A stretch of 64,000 nt of DNA. Source: Rhizobium sophorae. Its GTDB lineage: Bacteria; Pseudomonadota; Alphaproteobacteria; Rhizobiales; Rhizobiaceae. Numbering within the stretch: the first letter of the stretch is position 1; each line of letters opens with the position of its first letter. Location: positions 27,402 through 91,401 of the forward strand of contig NZ_JABFCN010000057.1 of assembly GCF_013087515.1 (NCBI RefSeq). The letters are read 5' to 3'. This document shows positions 42,861-52,037 of this stretch, piece after piece. The position numbers and the translations under genes are program-made. The notes under the pieces are model-generated. The model had not been told where the DNA came from, made no database searches, and saw only the letters and a list, made by a program, of their open reading frames with translations.

Positions 42861-44762
42861 TCAAGGAATAAGGCCAGGCGGCTCTGCGAGCTGAGCTTCC
42901 ATCCGGTCGGCGAGAGCCAGGTAGTGCGGATGGTTCCGGAGAGGATCCAGATCGCTGTCCTTTTTCATCCAGGCCACGACCGACGCGACATAGGTGGGCG
43001 ATCCGGACGCCTGCCGTTCAAGGCAGGCGATGGCCTCGGCAGGTTTGCCGAGCTTCGCATAGCAACAAGCGAGATTATAGAGCACTCTGAGATCGTCCCC
43101 AGCGATTGCGGCGGCACGGGACGCCCACGACGCTCCACGCTCCATCTCGCCCAGATCCGCCAGCAAACAGCCGCCGTAGCACATAAGGATCGGCTCGTCT
43201 GGATGTGCGGCAATCTCTCCTTCTATCAGCCGGAGGCACTCTCGTGCCGACTGAACTGCCTCTTGATGGTGCCCAAGGGATATATGGACTGCTCGCAGCT
43301 GGTCCCAGGCCCGATAATCATCCGGCTTCAAGGCGATGGTGCGCTCGTAAAGGCCGCGCGCCCTTTCGAACTGGCCCTGCGCGTGACAATTGCGCCCGTG
43401 GAAGAAGTTCGCCTCGAAAGAGGTCGGATCTCGTTCGAGGGCGAGCTCAAACTCTGCCTCCGCCTCAGCCCGCAGGCCCTTGGTAAACATTGCGATGCCT
43501 CGCGATGCATGGGCGTCGGAGAGACCTGGATCAAGCTCCAGAGCGCGGTTGGCGTTGTCTATGATGTTGTCATATGTGGCAGCCGGATCATTGGCGAGCA
43601 GAAGGTAGGAGTCGCAATCGGCCAGCCCGGCATAAGCCCGCGCATAGAGCGGGTCGACGTCGATTGCGTTCGCGAACAGACGCCGGGCTGCCTTTATGCT
43701 TCTCGATTCGTGTCCGCGGTTAAAGCACGACCGCCCCATCAGATAAATTTGATAGGCCTCCGGATTGTCGGTTCCCCGCTTGGTGATAGTCTCAAGCTCC
43801 TTTGCGAGGAGCCGCACCTTAAGCGCGTCGACAATGTGCTTGGAGATTTCGTCCTGCAGCGCGAAGATATCTTCAAGGTCGCGATCGTACCGCTCCGCCC
43901 ACACGTGCCGGCCATCCGTTCCGTTGATAAGCTGAGCCGCAATGCGCACTTTGTTTCCGGCCTTGCGCACGCTGCCTTCCAGCACATACCGCACGCCGAG
44001 TTCGCGTCCCACCTGCTTCATGTCCACGGCGCGACCTTTGTAGATAAAGCTTGAGTTGCGGGCGATGACGCTGAGCGCGGACACTTTCGCAAGATCGGTA
44101 ATGATGTCCTCGGTGATGCCATCACTGAAGTATTCCTGCTCCGGATCGCCGCTCATGTTGGTGAATGGCAGCACCGCGATAGACACGCCTTCGCCTTCGG
44201 CGGTGACCCCCGCCACAGGCCGCTTCGGCGGTGAATCCTGCCATGGGTGTCCGAAGCGGGCCATGTGGACTTGTATGGGCCTCTCATGGTTCTTCACGGA
44301 ATGTTGGCCGAAATCCTCGACGTCGACCCCCAACTTGCCACCGATATGCTCGCGCACGATGCCAGCGATCGCGACCCCGCCGGGATCGGCAAGGGATTGC
44401 AGGCGCGCCGCGACGTTAACCCCGTCACCATGGATGTCGTCACCATCGACGATGATGTAGCCAAGATTGACCCCGATGCGATATACGAGACGGCGGTCCT
44501 GGGCCTGCTGGGGTTCGATTCTAGCTATCCTGCTTTGAATCTCGGTCGCGCACCTTACGGCATCGGCAACGCCGGCGAACTCCACCAGCATCCCATCACC
44601 CATCAGCTTGACGATCCGTCCGTTGTGAGCAGCAATACAGGGGTCGACCAAGTCATGCCGCAGCGACTTGAGGCGGCTCAGCGTGCTGATGTCATCGATT
44701 TCCATCAAACGGGTGTAGCCGACGATGTCAGCCGAGAGGATCGCCGACAGCCTGCGTTGCAT
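42861..44762 (-). CDS. Class III adenylate cyclase with TolB-like and TPR domains (second copy)
   Basis: 633 residues from ATG 44762. The cyclase domain has ADIVGYTRLM, KLMGDGMLVEF and HGDGVNVAARLQ, that is, all catalytic positions. A TolB-like block (IAVLPFTNMSGDPEQEYFSDG near 190) and TPR repeats follow. Unlike the 40805 product no membrane helix is seen between the domains, so it is probably cytosolic. The two genes are separated by 184 bases on the same strand and diverge substantially, indicating an old duplication. Confidence 0.9.
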   Translation of the reverse strand: MQRRLSAILSADIVGYTRLMEIDDISTLSRLKSLRHDLVDPCIAAHNGRIVKLMGDGMLVEFAGVADAVRCATEIQSRIARIEPQQAQDRRLVYRIGVNLGYIIVDGDDIHGDGVNVAARLQSLADPGGVAIAGIVREHIGGKLGVDVEDFGQHSVKNHERPIQVHMARFGHPWQDSPPKRPVAGVTAEGEGVSIAVLPFTNMSGDPEQEYFSDGITEDIITDLAKVSALSVIARNSSFIYKGRAVDMKQVGRELGVRYVLEGSVRKAGNKVRIAAQLINGTDGRHVWAERYDRDLEDIFALQDEISKHIVDALKVRLLAKELETITKRGTDNPEAYQIYLMGRSCFNRGHESRSIKAARRLFANAIDVDPLYARAYAGLADCDSYLLLANDPAATYDNIIDNANRALELDPGLSDAHASRGIAMFTKGLRAEAEAEFELALERDPTSFEANFFHGRNCHAQGQFERARGLYERTIALKPDDYRAWDQLRAVHISLGHHQEAVQSARECLRLIEGEIAAHPDEPILMCYGGCLLADLGEMERGASWASRAAAIAGDDLRVLYNLACCYAKLGKPAEAIACLERQASGSPTYVASVVAWMKKDSDLDPLRNHPHYLALADRMEAQLAEPPGLIP

Positions 44763-45183
44763 TGGAAGCCCCCACTCCCTGTTGACCGCAAGGCTGATTG
44801 TAGCGCTTAGAATCCGGCGCAATCATGTCGGGAAAATAGCAGATGCTAAAGGTGAGCCGTTGGGTGGCCGCGTTGGGTGCAATTGGCTCTTCCACGGCCG
44901 ATCCAGCAGGACGGCAACACGCCTCATGTCGGGCATAATTGTGAGGTCGCGCTCGATGCTGAAGCGATGTCGGCCCCTGTCAAAGCGCGCGCGAACTCCC
45001 GCTCTGGTGCTCGCCGGCACACCAGGTTACCGCCATGCCGGAAATCCCTCTTACTTTAGATGACCGAGAATGTTCTTTGGGTGGGCACAAGGATGTGCAT
45101 GGGAAAAAGAACTGAAATGCGATGCGACCCAAATGACCAGCTCGTGACCGAGGGCGAAACCTGAAGGCATGGTAAGTTGGAAA
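44763..45183. other. Gene-free region upstream of the cyclase
   Basis: 420 bases between the second cyclase and the tRNA. Short frames exist but none has a recognisable product. It should contain the cyclase promoter and sequence downstream of the tRNA. Confidence 0.4.
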
Positions 45184-45260
45184 TGGCGCACCCGAAGAGA
45201 TTCGAACTCCTGACCCCCAGATTCGTAGTCTGGTGCTCTATCCAGCTGAGCTACGGGTGC
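45184..45260 (-). tRNA. tRNA-Arg (anticodon ACG)
   Basis: A 77-base cloverleaf on the minus strand. Acceptor GCACCCG (45260-45254) pairs with CGGGTGC, the anticodon stem CCAGA/TCTGG encloses loop CTACGAA with anticodon ACG, the T arm contains GTTCGAATC, and CCA is encoded at 45186-45184. It reads CGN arginine codons after A34 deamination. No integrase or duplicated 3' end was seen beside it. Confidence 0.97.
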
Positions 45261-45382
45261 GTGCAAAATGCGGCGGTGCCGCTTGCGTGGCGATCCTCTA
45301 AAACGTCCTTGGGGACAATGCAAGAGCATTTCTGAAAAAATCGCGTCTTTGTCTGCCCGCAGCCGCGCCTTGCGAAACCCCG

Positions 45383-46900
45383 TCACTTTTCGATGTGCGT
45401 CCGGCTGCGGTAATCGTCCAGCGAAACCGGGCGATCGGGGATCTCGATACGGAACTGCGTGCCGGCCGTCGGCTTTTCCACGAGCGCGATCGTGCCGCCA
45501 TGAGCAAGTACCAGTTCGCGGGCGATGGTGAGGCCGAGGCCCGTGCCGCCGGAGCGGGCGGAGCCGCGGAAGGCGGCAAAGAGGTTTTGGCGCGCCTTCA
45601 GCGGCATCCCGGGGCCGGTATCATCCACCGTGATGCTCACGACGCTGCCGACGCGCTGGGCGGACACGGTGATGCGTCGGGCACTGCCGGCAGCGCCCTC
45701 GCCTGATGTCAGCGCCTGCAGCGCATTGCGGCAGAGATTGTGGATGACGCGGAAAAGCTGCTCGCCATCGGCATCGACCTCAAGCTCGGCGCCGATTTGC
45801 TCTGCGAATTCGATGCCGCTTTGCGGATCGATCGCCAGCATGTCCTTGACGTCCTGGGTCAGTTCCAAAAGGCGGACAGGACGGCGGCGCGGTGCCGATT
45901 CACTCGCCTTGCCGTAGGACAACACCTCGGTGGTATAACCGACGGCGCGGTCGATGGTGCGCAGCAGCTTCGGAGCAAAGCTTTTCACCATCGGATCATC
46001 GACATCGACCAGCCGGTCCGACATCAGCTGTGCGGACGCCAGGATATTGCGCATGTCGTGATTGATCTTGGAGACCGCAAGTCCGAGAGCGGCGAGGTTC
46101 TTCTGCTGCTTCAGCGTCTTCTGCAGCTCCATCTGCATCGAGGTGAGGTTGCGGCCGGCGACCGCCAGTTCGTCGCGGCCGCCGTCGCCGATATAGATAT
46201 GGGCGGGGTTCTCGGGATCGGAGGAGAATTGCTGCATACTGCCGGTCAACCGGCGGATGGGGCCGATGAGGATGCGGTTGATCGCAAAGAAGATCAGCGT
46301 CGCCGTGAACAGCGAGATCAGCACCGACAGCAACAGGACGTTGCGGGAATAGGCGAACATCGCCGTGCGCAGCTGCCGGTCCTTCATCACCACCTCGACG
46401 CCGGTGCTGGTGTCACCGACGGGGCCGTAGACGCGGATTATCCTGCTGCCGCCGAACATCAAGGTGTCGAGTGCGTCGCGTATCGCCGTCACCGGCGGCA
46501 CGTCAGTGAGATCATAGGCTTCATCGACGGAGGCCGGCATATCGGTCGTCGCCAAGAGCCGCGAGGTGCCCTCCTTGCGCAGCACGATCGCCTTGGTGCC
46601 GGTCGCCTCCAAGGTCTCCTTCTGCAGCGCGCGCGGCAGTTCGACCGGCTGCAGCCCATCGATGACGATGGCGGCAGCAGCGGCCGTATTCAGCCTGTCC
46701 TGCAGCCAGCGCAACCGCATGCTGGCGACCGAGGGAAAGAAGATCAGGATTTCGGCCAGCATGATAAAGAAGACGGTCAGCCAGAGCAGCTTGCCGGAGA
46801 GGCCGCCGAACATGCGCGCAGACGGGCACGGCGCCCTTGCACCCTCGCCGGCCGCCGGGTTTTCCGCCGAAGGATTGTCGCCCTGGTCTCTCATCGGCAT
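45383..46900 (-). CDS. Membrane sensor histidine kinase
   Basis: 505 residues. Two membrane helices (about 35-60 and 185-205) flank an extracytoplasmic sensor region of about 125 residues. HAMP-like region at about 205-260. The phosphoacceptor His lies in SKINHDMRN near 290, the N box in FRVIHNLCRNALQAL near 395, G1 in DDTGPGMP and G2 in GGTGLGL near 455. No response regulator gene lies beside it, so its partner is unknown. Confidence 0.88.
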   Translation of the reverse strand: MPMRDQGDNPSAENPAAGEGARAPCPSARMFGGLSGKLLWLTVFFIMLAEILIFFPSVASMRLRWLQDRLNTAAAAAIVIDGLQPVELPRALQKETLEATGTKAIVLRKEGTSRLLATTDMPASVDEAYDLTDVPPVTAIRDALDTLMFGGSRIIRVYGPVGDTSTGVEVVMKDRQLRTAMFAYSRNVLLLSVLISLFTATLIFFAINRILIGPIRRLTGSMQQFSSDPENPAHIYIGDGGRDELAVAGRNLTSMQMELQKTLKQQKNLAALGLAVSKINHDMRNILASAQLMSDRLVDVDDPMVKSFAPKLLRTIDRAVGYTTEVLSYGKASESAPRRRPVRLLELTQDVKDMLAIDPQSGIEFAEQIGAELEVDADGEQLFRVIHNLCRNALQALTSGEGAAGSARRITVSAQRVGSVVSITVDDTGPGMPLKARQNLFAAFRGSARSGGTGLGLTIARELVLAHGGTIALVEKPTAGTQFRIEIPDRPVSLDDYRSRTHIEK

Positions 46901-47008
46901 TCTCGTCTCGCCCGATCGGCAGCACCCAGGCCGCCCTTACCGTTGAGCTCTATATTAGACCAAGATGCTCCGCTTTCAAATCTTTGCGAGCAGCGTCATG
47001 TCGCCACA

Positions 47009-47034
47009 AGAAAACGCCGCCCGGAGGCGGCGTT
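47009..47034 (-). terminator. Terminator after the chemoreceptor gene
   Basis: AACGCCGCC (47013-47021) pairs with GGCGGCGTT (47026-47034) around CGGA. On the minus strand it is followed by TTTTCTT. Confidence 0.7.
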
Positions 47035-47061
47035 AAGTGGCTCTTTGACTCGAGTCTTTTA

Positions 47062-47117
47062 TTTTACGCGATTCCAGACGGAAAGCCGCTTCACACTTTT
47101 CCTGGAATTGCTCCGAG
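47062..47117. repeat. Rhizobial intergenic palindrome
   Basis: TTTTACGCGATTCC at the left and CCTGGAATTGCTC at the right are near-inverted, with CCGCTTCACAC between. It matches the repeat at 31271-31345 in order and spacing but without the internal duplication. Confidence 0.65.
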
Positions 47118-47119
47118 GA

Positions 47120-49117
47120 TCAGAACTCTTCCCAGCTCTGTTCGGCGGCGGCCGCATTGCCGCCGAAGGCGCGGGCGACCTTGGCGATCGCCCGGCGGGC
47201 CGGCGAGGTGACCGGTCTTTGCGGCTCGTTGCGGACGAGTGCCACAGGTGCCGGCGCATCATCCGGCAGTTTGAAACGGGCAATGAGGCGCACCAGCCCA
47301 TTGGCTTCGGCCGAAAGCCTGTGCGTGGCGGCGGAAGTCTCTTCCACCATCGCCGCATTCTGCTGGGTTACCTGGTCCATCTGGTTGACGGCGGTATTGA
47401 CTTCCTTGAGGCCGGTCGACTGTTCGGTCGCAGCCGTCGCAATCGAATGGATATGGTCGTTGATGGCAATCACGCGGGTGCCGATTTCGGCCAGCGCCTC
47501 GCCGGTCGCCTGGACGAGCTTGACGCCGACCTGCACCTCGTCGCCCGATTTGGTGATCAGCGCCTTGATGTCCTTGGCAGCCGTTGCCGAACGCTGAGCG
47601 AGTTCGCGCACTTCCTGCGCCACCACCGCGAAGCCCTTTCCGGCCTCGCCGGCGCGAGCCGCCTCGACGCCGGCGTTCAGCGCCAGCAGGTTGGTCTGGA
47701 AGGCGATCTCATCGATGACGTTGATGATCTGGCTGATTTCGCGCGAGGCCTGTTCGATGCGCCCCATCGCCTCGACGGCATTGCGCACGACGACGCCGGA
47801 GCGGCCGGCATTCTCCTTGGCTTCCGACACCATGATGGTGGCTTCATGCGCCCGCTCGGTGGAATTCTGGACGACGGCGGTGATCTCGTCGAGCGCTGCC
47901 GATGTCTCTTCGAGGGCGGCCGCCTGCTGCTCGGTGCGCTTCGACAGGTCGTCGCTGGCATTGCGCAGCTCGGCGGTGTTGCCGTTCATCGCTTCCGTCG
48001 TCTCACGCACTTCGCGCATCGTCGCCTGCAGGGTGACGAAGGTATTGTTGACGTTCTGTTGCAGCTCAGCGAAAGCGCCCTGGAAGTTGCCGCTCATCGT
48101 CTGGGTGAGATCGCCTTCGGCAAGGCTTGCGACGACGCGGCGGGTCTCACCGATGCCGGCATCGACGCTCGACAGCAGCGTGTTGATGTTGCCGGCAAAC
48201 TGGTTGAGGTTGTCGTCCTCGTAGTCCTTGCTGATGCGATGGCTGAAATCGCCGGCCGCTGCCGCGGCCACGACGACGGACATGCTCGACTGCAAGTCGT
48301 CGCTCTTGGCGCGCATCGCCGCCTCCTGGGCGTTCAGGCGCTTGACGGCGAGGCCGTTCGCCTTGAAGACCGCAACCGCTGCAGCCATCTCGCCGATTTC
48401 GTCCTGGCGCCCGGCGAAGGGAACCTCGGCGTCGAAATTGCCGTCGGCGACTTGCTTGATCGCATGGGTGACGCGTTTGATCGGACGGCTCAGATGGCTG
48501 GTGCCGATATAGAAGCCCATGCCGATGCCGGCCGAAATGCCGATGCCGGTGATGCTGAGGACGAGCATCAGCACCCAGGAGCGGAAGCTCTCAATCTCGG
48601 CGTTGACGGCCTGCAGCGCGGCCTTGTCGGTGGCGACGACGGCATCGATTTCTGCCTGGAACGCCTTGCGGTTGGCGCGGTTGGCGTCGTTGTTGCCCTG
48701 TTGGCCGGCGGCCTCGGGGCCGACTTCCGTGCCGAGGCGGGCCGTTTCCGTGCGGAAGGTACGGAATTCCGCGGCACGGGCGACAAGCTTGGCAAAATCG
48801 GCCTTCTGGCTCTCGGGAACGAGCGGCGCCCAGCCCGAGATGACCTTGTCGATCTCGTCGAGGCCGGCCATCAGGCCCTTGGCGAAGTTCGGCGTATCCT
48901 TGATCGTTTTGGCGGCATAGATGCCGCGCGATTCCATGACCACGGCGGTGACGAAACGATTGAGGCGTTCGCCGGCATAGGCGCGGCTGGCGGCGCGCTC
49001 GTAAGCCGTCAGGTTGCGACTGTATTCGTGCATGGCGGACAATGCCGTTGCACCGATCAGAAGTGCCACCGCGCCCATCACGCAAACCAACAGATTAATT
49101 TTGCCACGGATCTTCAA
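47120..49117 (-). CDS. Methyl-accepting chemotaxis protein
   Basis: 665 residues. Membrane helix near 8-28, a periplasmic four-helix-type sensor of about 160 residues, a second helix near 186-206, HAMP at about 207-260, then a signalling coiled coil with the conserved hairpin tip EIAFQTNLLALNAGVEAARAGE near 485. The C-terminus ends in SWEEF, resembling the tethering pentapeptide for CheR/CheB. The start is TTG at 49117 with GGAGG seven bases before it; no nearby ATG fits. Confidence 0.93.
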   Translation of the reverse strand: MKIRGKINLLVCVMGAVALLIGATALSAMHEYSRNLTAYERAASRAYAGERLNRFVTAVVMESRGIYAAKTIKDTPNFAKGLMAGLDEIDKVISGWAPLVPESQKADFAKLVARAAEFRTFRTETARLGTEVGPEAAGQQGNNDANRANRKAFQAEIDAVVATDKAALQAVNAEIESFRSWVLMLVLSITGIGISAGIGMGFYIGTSHLSRPIKRVTHAIKQVADGNFDAEVPFAGRQDEIGEMAAAVAVFKANGLAVKRLNAQEAAMRAKSDDLQSSMSVVVAAAAAGDFSHRISKDYEDDNLNQFAGNINTLLSSVDAGIGETRRVVASLAEGDLTQTMSGNFQGAFAELQQNVNNTFVTLQATMREVRETTEAMNGNTAELRNASDDLSKRTEQQAAALEETSAALDEITAVVQNSTERAHEATIMVSEAKENAGRSGVVVRNAVEAMGRIEQASREISQIINVIDEIAFQTNLLALNAGVEAARAGEAGKGFAVVAQEVRELAQRSATAAKDIKALITKSGDEVQVGVKLVQATGEALAEIGTRVIAINDHIHSIATAATEQSTGLKEVNTAVNQMDQVTQQNAAMVEETSAATHRLSAEANGLVRLIARFKLPDDAPAPVALVRNEPQRPVTSPARRAIAKVARAFGGNAAAAEQSWEEF

Positions 49118-49536
49118 TGCAATGCCTCCTAGCTACGCCAGTGCCTGGAAAGCAAATTCCCAGTCCATGCGTTGAATATCGGCGAAATTTATTAAAGTTA
49201 GATTTCTAATATTTACGATTATGGCTTCGGAATTGATCCGTGCCGAATGCGGTCGGGCGGCGTAAACGCCTGAAAACCGGGGCGATCGATCTGCCGCAGC
49301 GCAAAACTACAACCAGTCAGGGCAGGCCTCATTTGTTAACACCAGAGTGCGAAAATACTTTGGAGCCGGCAGCGCAGAGTGAAATTATCCGGCAGAATTG
49401 ACTTTTACGACCTTCATCCTTATAAGCCCGCGCACGTCCGGTCACTCAAGCCTTTCATGGCCCGCCCGTTCGAAAAACAACGCTCCTTGCATTATGCAAA
49501 TTCAAGAAGGGCCGCACTCCGCGGTGTTTAAAATAA
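49118..49536. other. Upstream region of rpmH
   Basis: About 420 bases without a gene. The first part is AT-rich (49180-49230) and probably includes the chemoreceptor promoter. The rpmH promoter is at 49398-49426. No DnaA box cluster was recognised. Confidence 0.45.
49398..49426 (+). promoter_or_regulatory. Predicted rpmH-operon promoter
   Basis: TTGACT (49398-49403) and TATAAG (49421-49426) are separated by exactly 17 bases, about 110 bases upstream of rpmH. This is the best sigma-70-type match in the window. Confidence 0.75.
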
Positions 49537-49671
49537 ATGAAGCGTACCTACCAACCATCCAAGCTTGTTCGCAAGCGTCGCCACGGTTTCCGTGCCCGCA
49601 TGTCCACGAAGGGTGGCCGCAAGGTCATCGCAGCCCGCCGCGCGCAGGGCCGCAATCGTCTGTCGGCGTAA
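49537..49671 (+). CDS. rpmH: Ribosomal protein bL34
   Basis: 44 residues, reading MKRTYQPSKLVRKRRHGFRA and ending in GRNRLSA. It is a highly basic large-subunit protein. First gene of the conserved rpmH-rnpA-yidC-engB block. No strong ribosome-binding site is visible before the ATG. Confidence 0.98.
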   Translation: MKRTYQPSKLVRKRRHGFRARMSTKGGRKVIAARRAQGRNRLSA

Positions 49672-49691
49672 GCCGGGTAGCCCGGTAAGAG

Positions 49692-50093
49692 ATGGCGGGC
49701 GAATTGACGATCAGTGAGAAGAAACACACTGTCGGGCGGCTGAAGAGCCGCCCGCAGTTTCTTGCCGCGCGCGAGGGCGAAAAACGCCGAGGCGGCCTTT
49801 TCCTTCTCGAAGTCCTCGACCGGAAGGAACCCGACAGCCAGGCACGCGTCGGTTTTACAGTCACAAAAAAACATGGCAACGCGGTCGAACGGAACCGTAT
49901 GCGCCGCCGCCTGAAAGAGGCGGTGCGGCTTCATGCGGGGTTTGCAATGCAGCCCGGACACGACTATGTGGTTGTCGCGCGCAGGGACGTGCTTGACGCG
50001 TCCTTCCAGGAATTGGCCGCGGAACTGAAATCCCGCGTGGAAACCAGGCCGAAACACCGGCGCTCCGGAGACGGACGCCCCAGGAACGTATGA
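49692..50093 (+). CDS. rnpA: Ribonuclease P protein component
   Basis: 133 residues, the protein partner of RNase P RNA in 5' maturation of tRNAs. The signature RNRMRRRLKEA lies near 73-83 and VGFTVTKKHGNAVERN precedes it. ATG 49692 lies 20 bases after rpmH. The stop overlaps the yidC start (ATGA at 50090-50093), indicating coupled translation. Confidence 0.93.
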   Translation: MAGELTISEKKHTVGRLKSRPQFLAAREGEKRRGGLFLLEVLDRKEPDSQARVGFTVTKKHGNAVERNRMRRRLKEAVRLHAGFAMQPGHDYVVVARRDVLDASFQELAAELKSRVETRPKHRRSGDGRPRNV

Positions 50094-51883
50094 TGGAAAA
50101 CAACCGCAATTATTTCATTGCGATCGCTCTCTCGGTGCTGATCGTCCTCGGCTGGCAGTTTCTCTATATGAATCCGCGCATCGAGGCCCAGCGCAAGGCG
50201 CAGGAAGCCCAGAAGGCGCAGCAACAGACCGAGCAGGTGCAGCAGCCGGCAGCAGGCGGTCAGGCACCGGCCCAGACGAGCGGCGCGGCCCCTTCCGGCC
50301 AGGCAGCCGCGACGGCGACGCTCGAGCAGGCGCTGCAGAAGTCCCCGCGCGTTGTCATCGATACGCCGGCACTTTCCGGCTCGATCAACCTTGCCGGCGC
50401 CCGCCTCGACGATCTGAAGCTCAAAGGCTATCACGAAACCGTCGACGACTCGAGCCCGATCATCACGCTGTTCAGCCCGGCCGAGACCAAGGACGGCTAT
50501 TTCACCGAACTCGGCTATATCGGCAGCGACGCGACAGGCGCCGTTCCCGGCGCAGCGACGCTCTGGACCGCGCCCGAGGGCGCCAAGCTCACCGAAAAGA
50601 CGCCGGTGACGCTCTCCTACACCAATGACAAGGGCCTGACCTTCACTCGCACCATTTCCGTCGACGAACGCTATATGTTCACCGTCGCCGACAAGATCGA
50701 GAATACCGGCCAGGCGCCCGCATCGCTTTCTTCCTACGGCCGGGTGACGCGGTACAACAAGCCGACGACGCCCTCCGTCTACGTGCTGCATGAAGGCTTC
50801 ATCGGCGTGATCGGCGACGGCCTGATCGAAACAAAATATAGCGCCGTTGAGGAGGAAGCCGTCACGCCGGCGAAATCCACCGGCGGATGGCTTGGCATCA
50901 CCGACAAATACTGGGCCGCGACGATCGTTCCGCCGCAAAGTGCGGCCTATGAGGCGCGCTTCTCCCACTTTGCCGATGGCCAGCCGCGCTATCAGGCCGA
51001 TTACAAGGATGATGCCTTCACCGTTGCGCCGGGCCAGTCGATCGAGCTCAAGAACCTCGTCTTCGCCGGCGCCAAGGAAGTGCCTGTTATCGACGGTTAT
51101 GAGGCCAGCTACTCGATCCCGAAGTTCGACCGCCTGATCGACTGGGGCTGGTTCTATTTCATCACCAAGCCGATGTTCAAGCTGATGGACTTCTTCTTCC
51201 GCTACTTCGGCAATTTTGGCGTGGCGATCCTGTGCACGACCATCGTCGTCAAGCTCCTGTTCTTCCCGCTCGCCAGCAAGCAGTACGCTTCGATGGCGAA
51301 CATGAAGCGCATGCAGCCGAAGATGGAGGAGTTGAAGGCAAAATTCGGCGACGACCGCATGGGGCTGCAACAGGCGATGATGCAGCTCTACAAGGAAGAG
51401 AAGATCAATCCGATCGCCGGCTGCTGGCCGGTGGCGCTGCAGATCCCGATCTTTTTCTCGCTCTACAAGGTGATCTACATCACCATCGAAATGCGGCACG
51501 CACCCTTCTTCGGCTGGATCAAGGACCTTTCGGCGCCCGATCCGACGACGATCGTCAATCTGTTCGGCCTGCTGCCTTTCGAGGGGCCGGCGCTGCTACA
51601 CCTCGGCGTCTGGCCGCTGATCATGGGCATCACCATGTTCGTGCAGATGCGCATGAACCCGACGCCGCCCGATCCGACACAGGCGATGATCTTCAACTGG
51701 ATGCCGCTGGTGTTCATGTTCATGCTGGCCAGCTTCCCGGCCGGCCTGGTCATCTACTGGGCCTGGAACAACACGCTCTCGGTGGCCCAGCAGGGGCTGA
51801 TCATGAAGCGCCACGGCGTCAAGGTCGAACTCTTCGACAATCTGAAGGGTCTGTTCCGACGAAAAGAAGTACCGTCGAAATGA
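50090..51883 (+). CDS. yidC: Membrane protein insertase YidC
   Basis: 597 residues. First membrane helix near 7-25, a linker rich in Gln/Ala/Pro (about 40-75), a large periplasmic domain (about 80-345), then the conserved five-helix insertase core from about 350 with GGWLGIT-type upstream region and FFPLASKQYASMANMKRMQPKM near 385-410. Length is normal for Gram-negative YidC. It inserts and folds inner-membrane proteins with or without SecYEG. Overlaps rnpA by 4 bases. Confidence 0.96.
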   Translation: MMENNRNYFIAIALSVLIVLGWQFLYMNPRIEAQRKAQEAQKAQQQTEQVQQPAAGGQAPAQTSGAAPSGQAAATATLEQALQKSPRVVIDTPALSGSINLAGARLDDLKLKGYHETVDDSSPIITLFSPAETKDGYFTELGYIGSDATGAVPGAATLWTAPEGAKLTEKTPVTLSYTNDKGLTFTRTISVDERYMFTVADKIENTGQAPASLSSYGRVTRYNKPTTPSVYVLHEGFIGVIGDGLIETKYSAVEEEAVTPAKSTGGWLGITDKYWAATIVPPQSAAYEARFSHFADGQPRYQADYKDDAFTVAPGQSIELKNLVFAGAKEVPVIDGYEASYSIPKFDRLIDWGWFYFITKPMFKLMDFFFRYFGNFGVAILCTTIVVKLLFFPLASKQYASMANMKRMQPKMEELKAKFGDDRMGLQQAMMQLYKEEKINPIAGCWPVALQIPIFFSLYKVIYITIEMRHAPFFGWIKDLSAPDPTTIVNLFGLLPFEGPALLHLGVWPLIMGITMFVQMRMNPTPPDPTQAMIFNWMPLVFMFMLASFPAGLVIYWAWNNTLSVAQQGLIMKRHGVKVELFDNLKGLFRRKEVPSK

Positions 51884-51892
51884 CGCTTGCCA

Positions 51893-51915
51893 AGCCCCGC
51901 TCCGGCGGGGCTTTT
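51893..51915 (+). terminator. Hairpin terminator after yidC
   Basis: AGCCCCGC (51893-51900) pairs with GCGGGGCT (51905-51912) around TCCG, followed by a short T-run. As engB follows by 125 bases, it may only partly stop transcription. Confidence 0.75.
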
Positions 51916-52037
51916 CATTTCCGGTCGGCGGACGACGGAAACAAGGCATGCCGCGCAGGCGCCCGTCAAAGCTTGACATCCGCCCACAAAACCACGAAGC
52001 CCGGTAAAAGACCGAACCCAGAGATTGCAGAACCCGG

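Noticed and set aside
44823..45020. A 65-residue leftward frame upstream of the cyclase
   Set aside because: No ribosome site, no family, and base composition not distinct from noncoding sequence.
45184..45260. tRNA-Arg as an integration site
   Set aside because: No integrase gene and no second copy of the tRNA 3' end were found within the window.
45740..49132. A 1130-residue rightward open frame
   Set aside because: It is antisense to the histidine kinase and chemoreceptor genes, whose domains are unmistakable. The product is Arg/Gly/His-rich shadow coding caused by high-GC third positions.
49118..49536. Chromosomal origin near rpmH
   Set aside because: There is no dnaA gene or cluster of DnaA boxes; in Alphaproteobacteria rpmH is often away from the origin.
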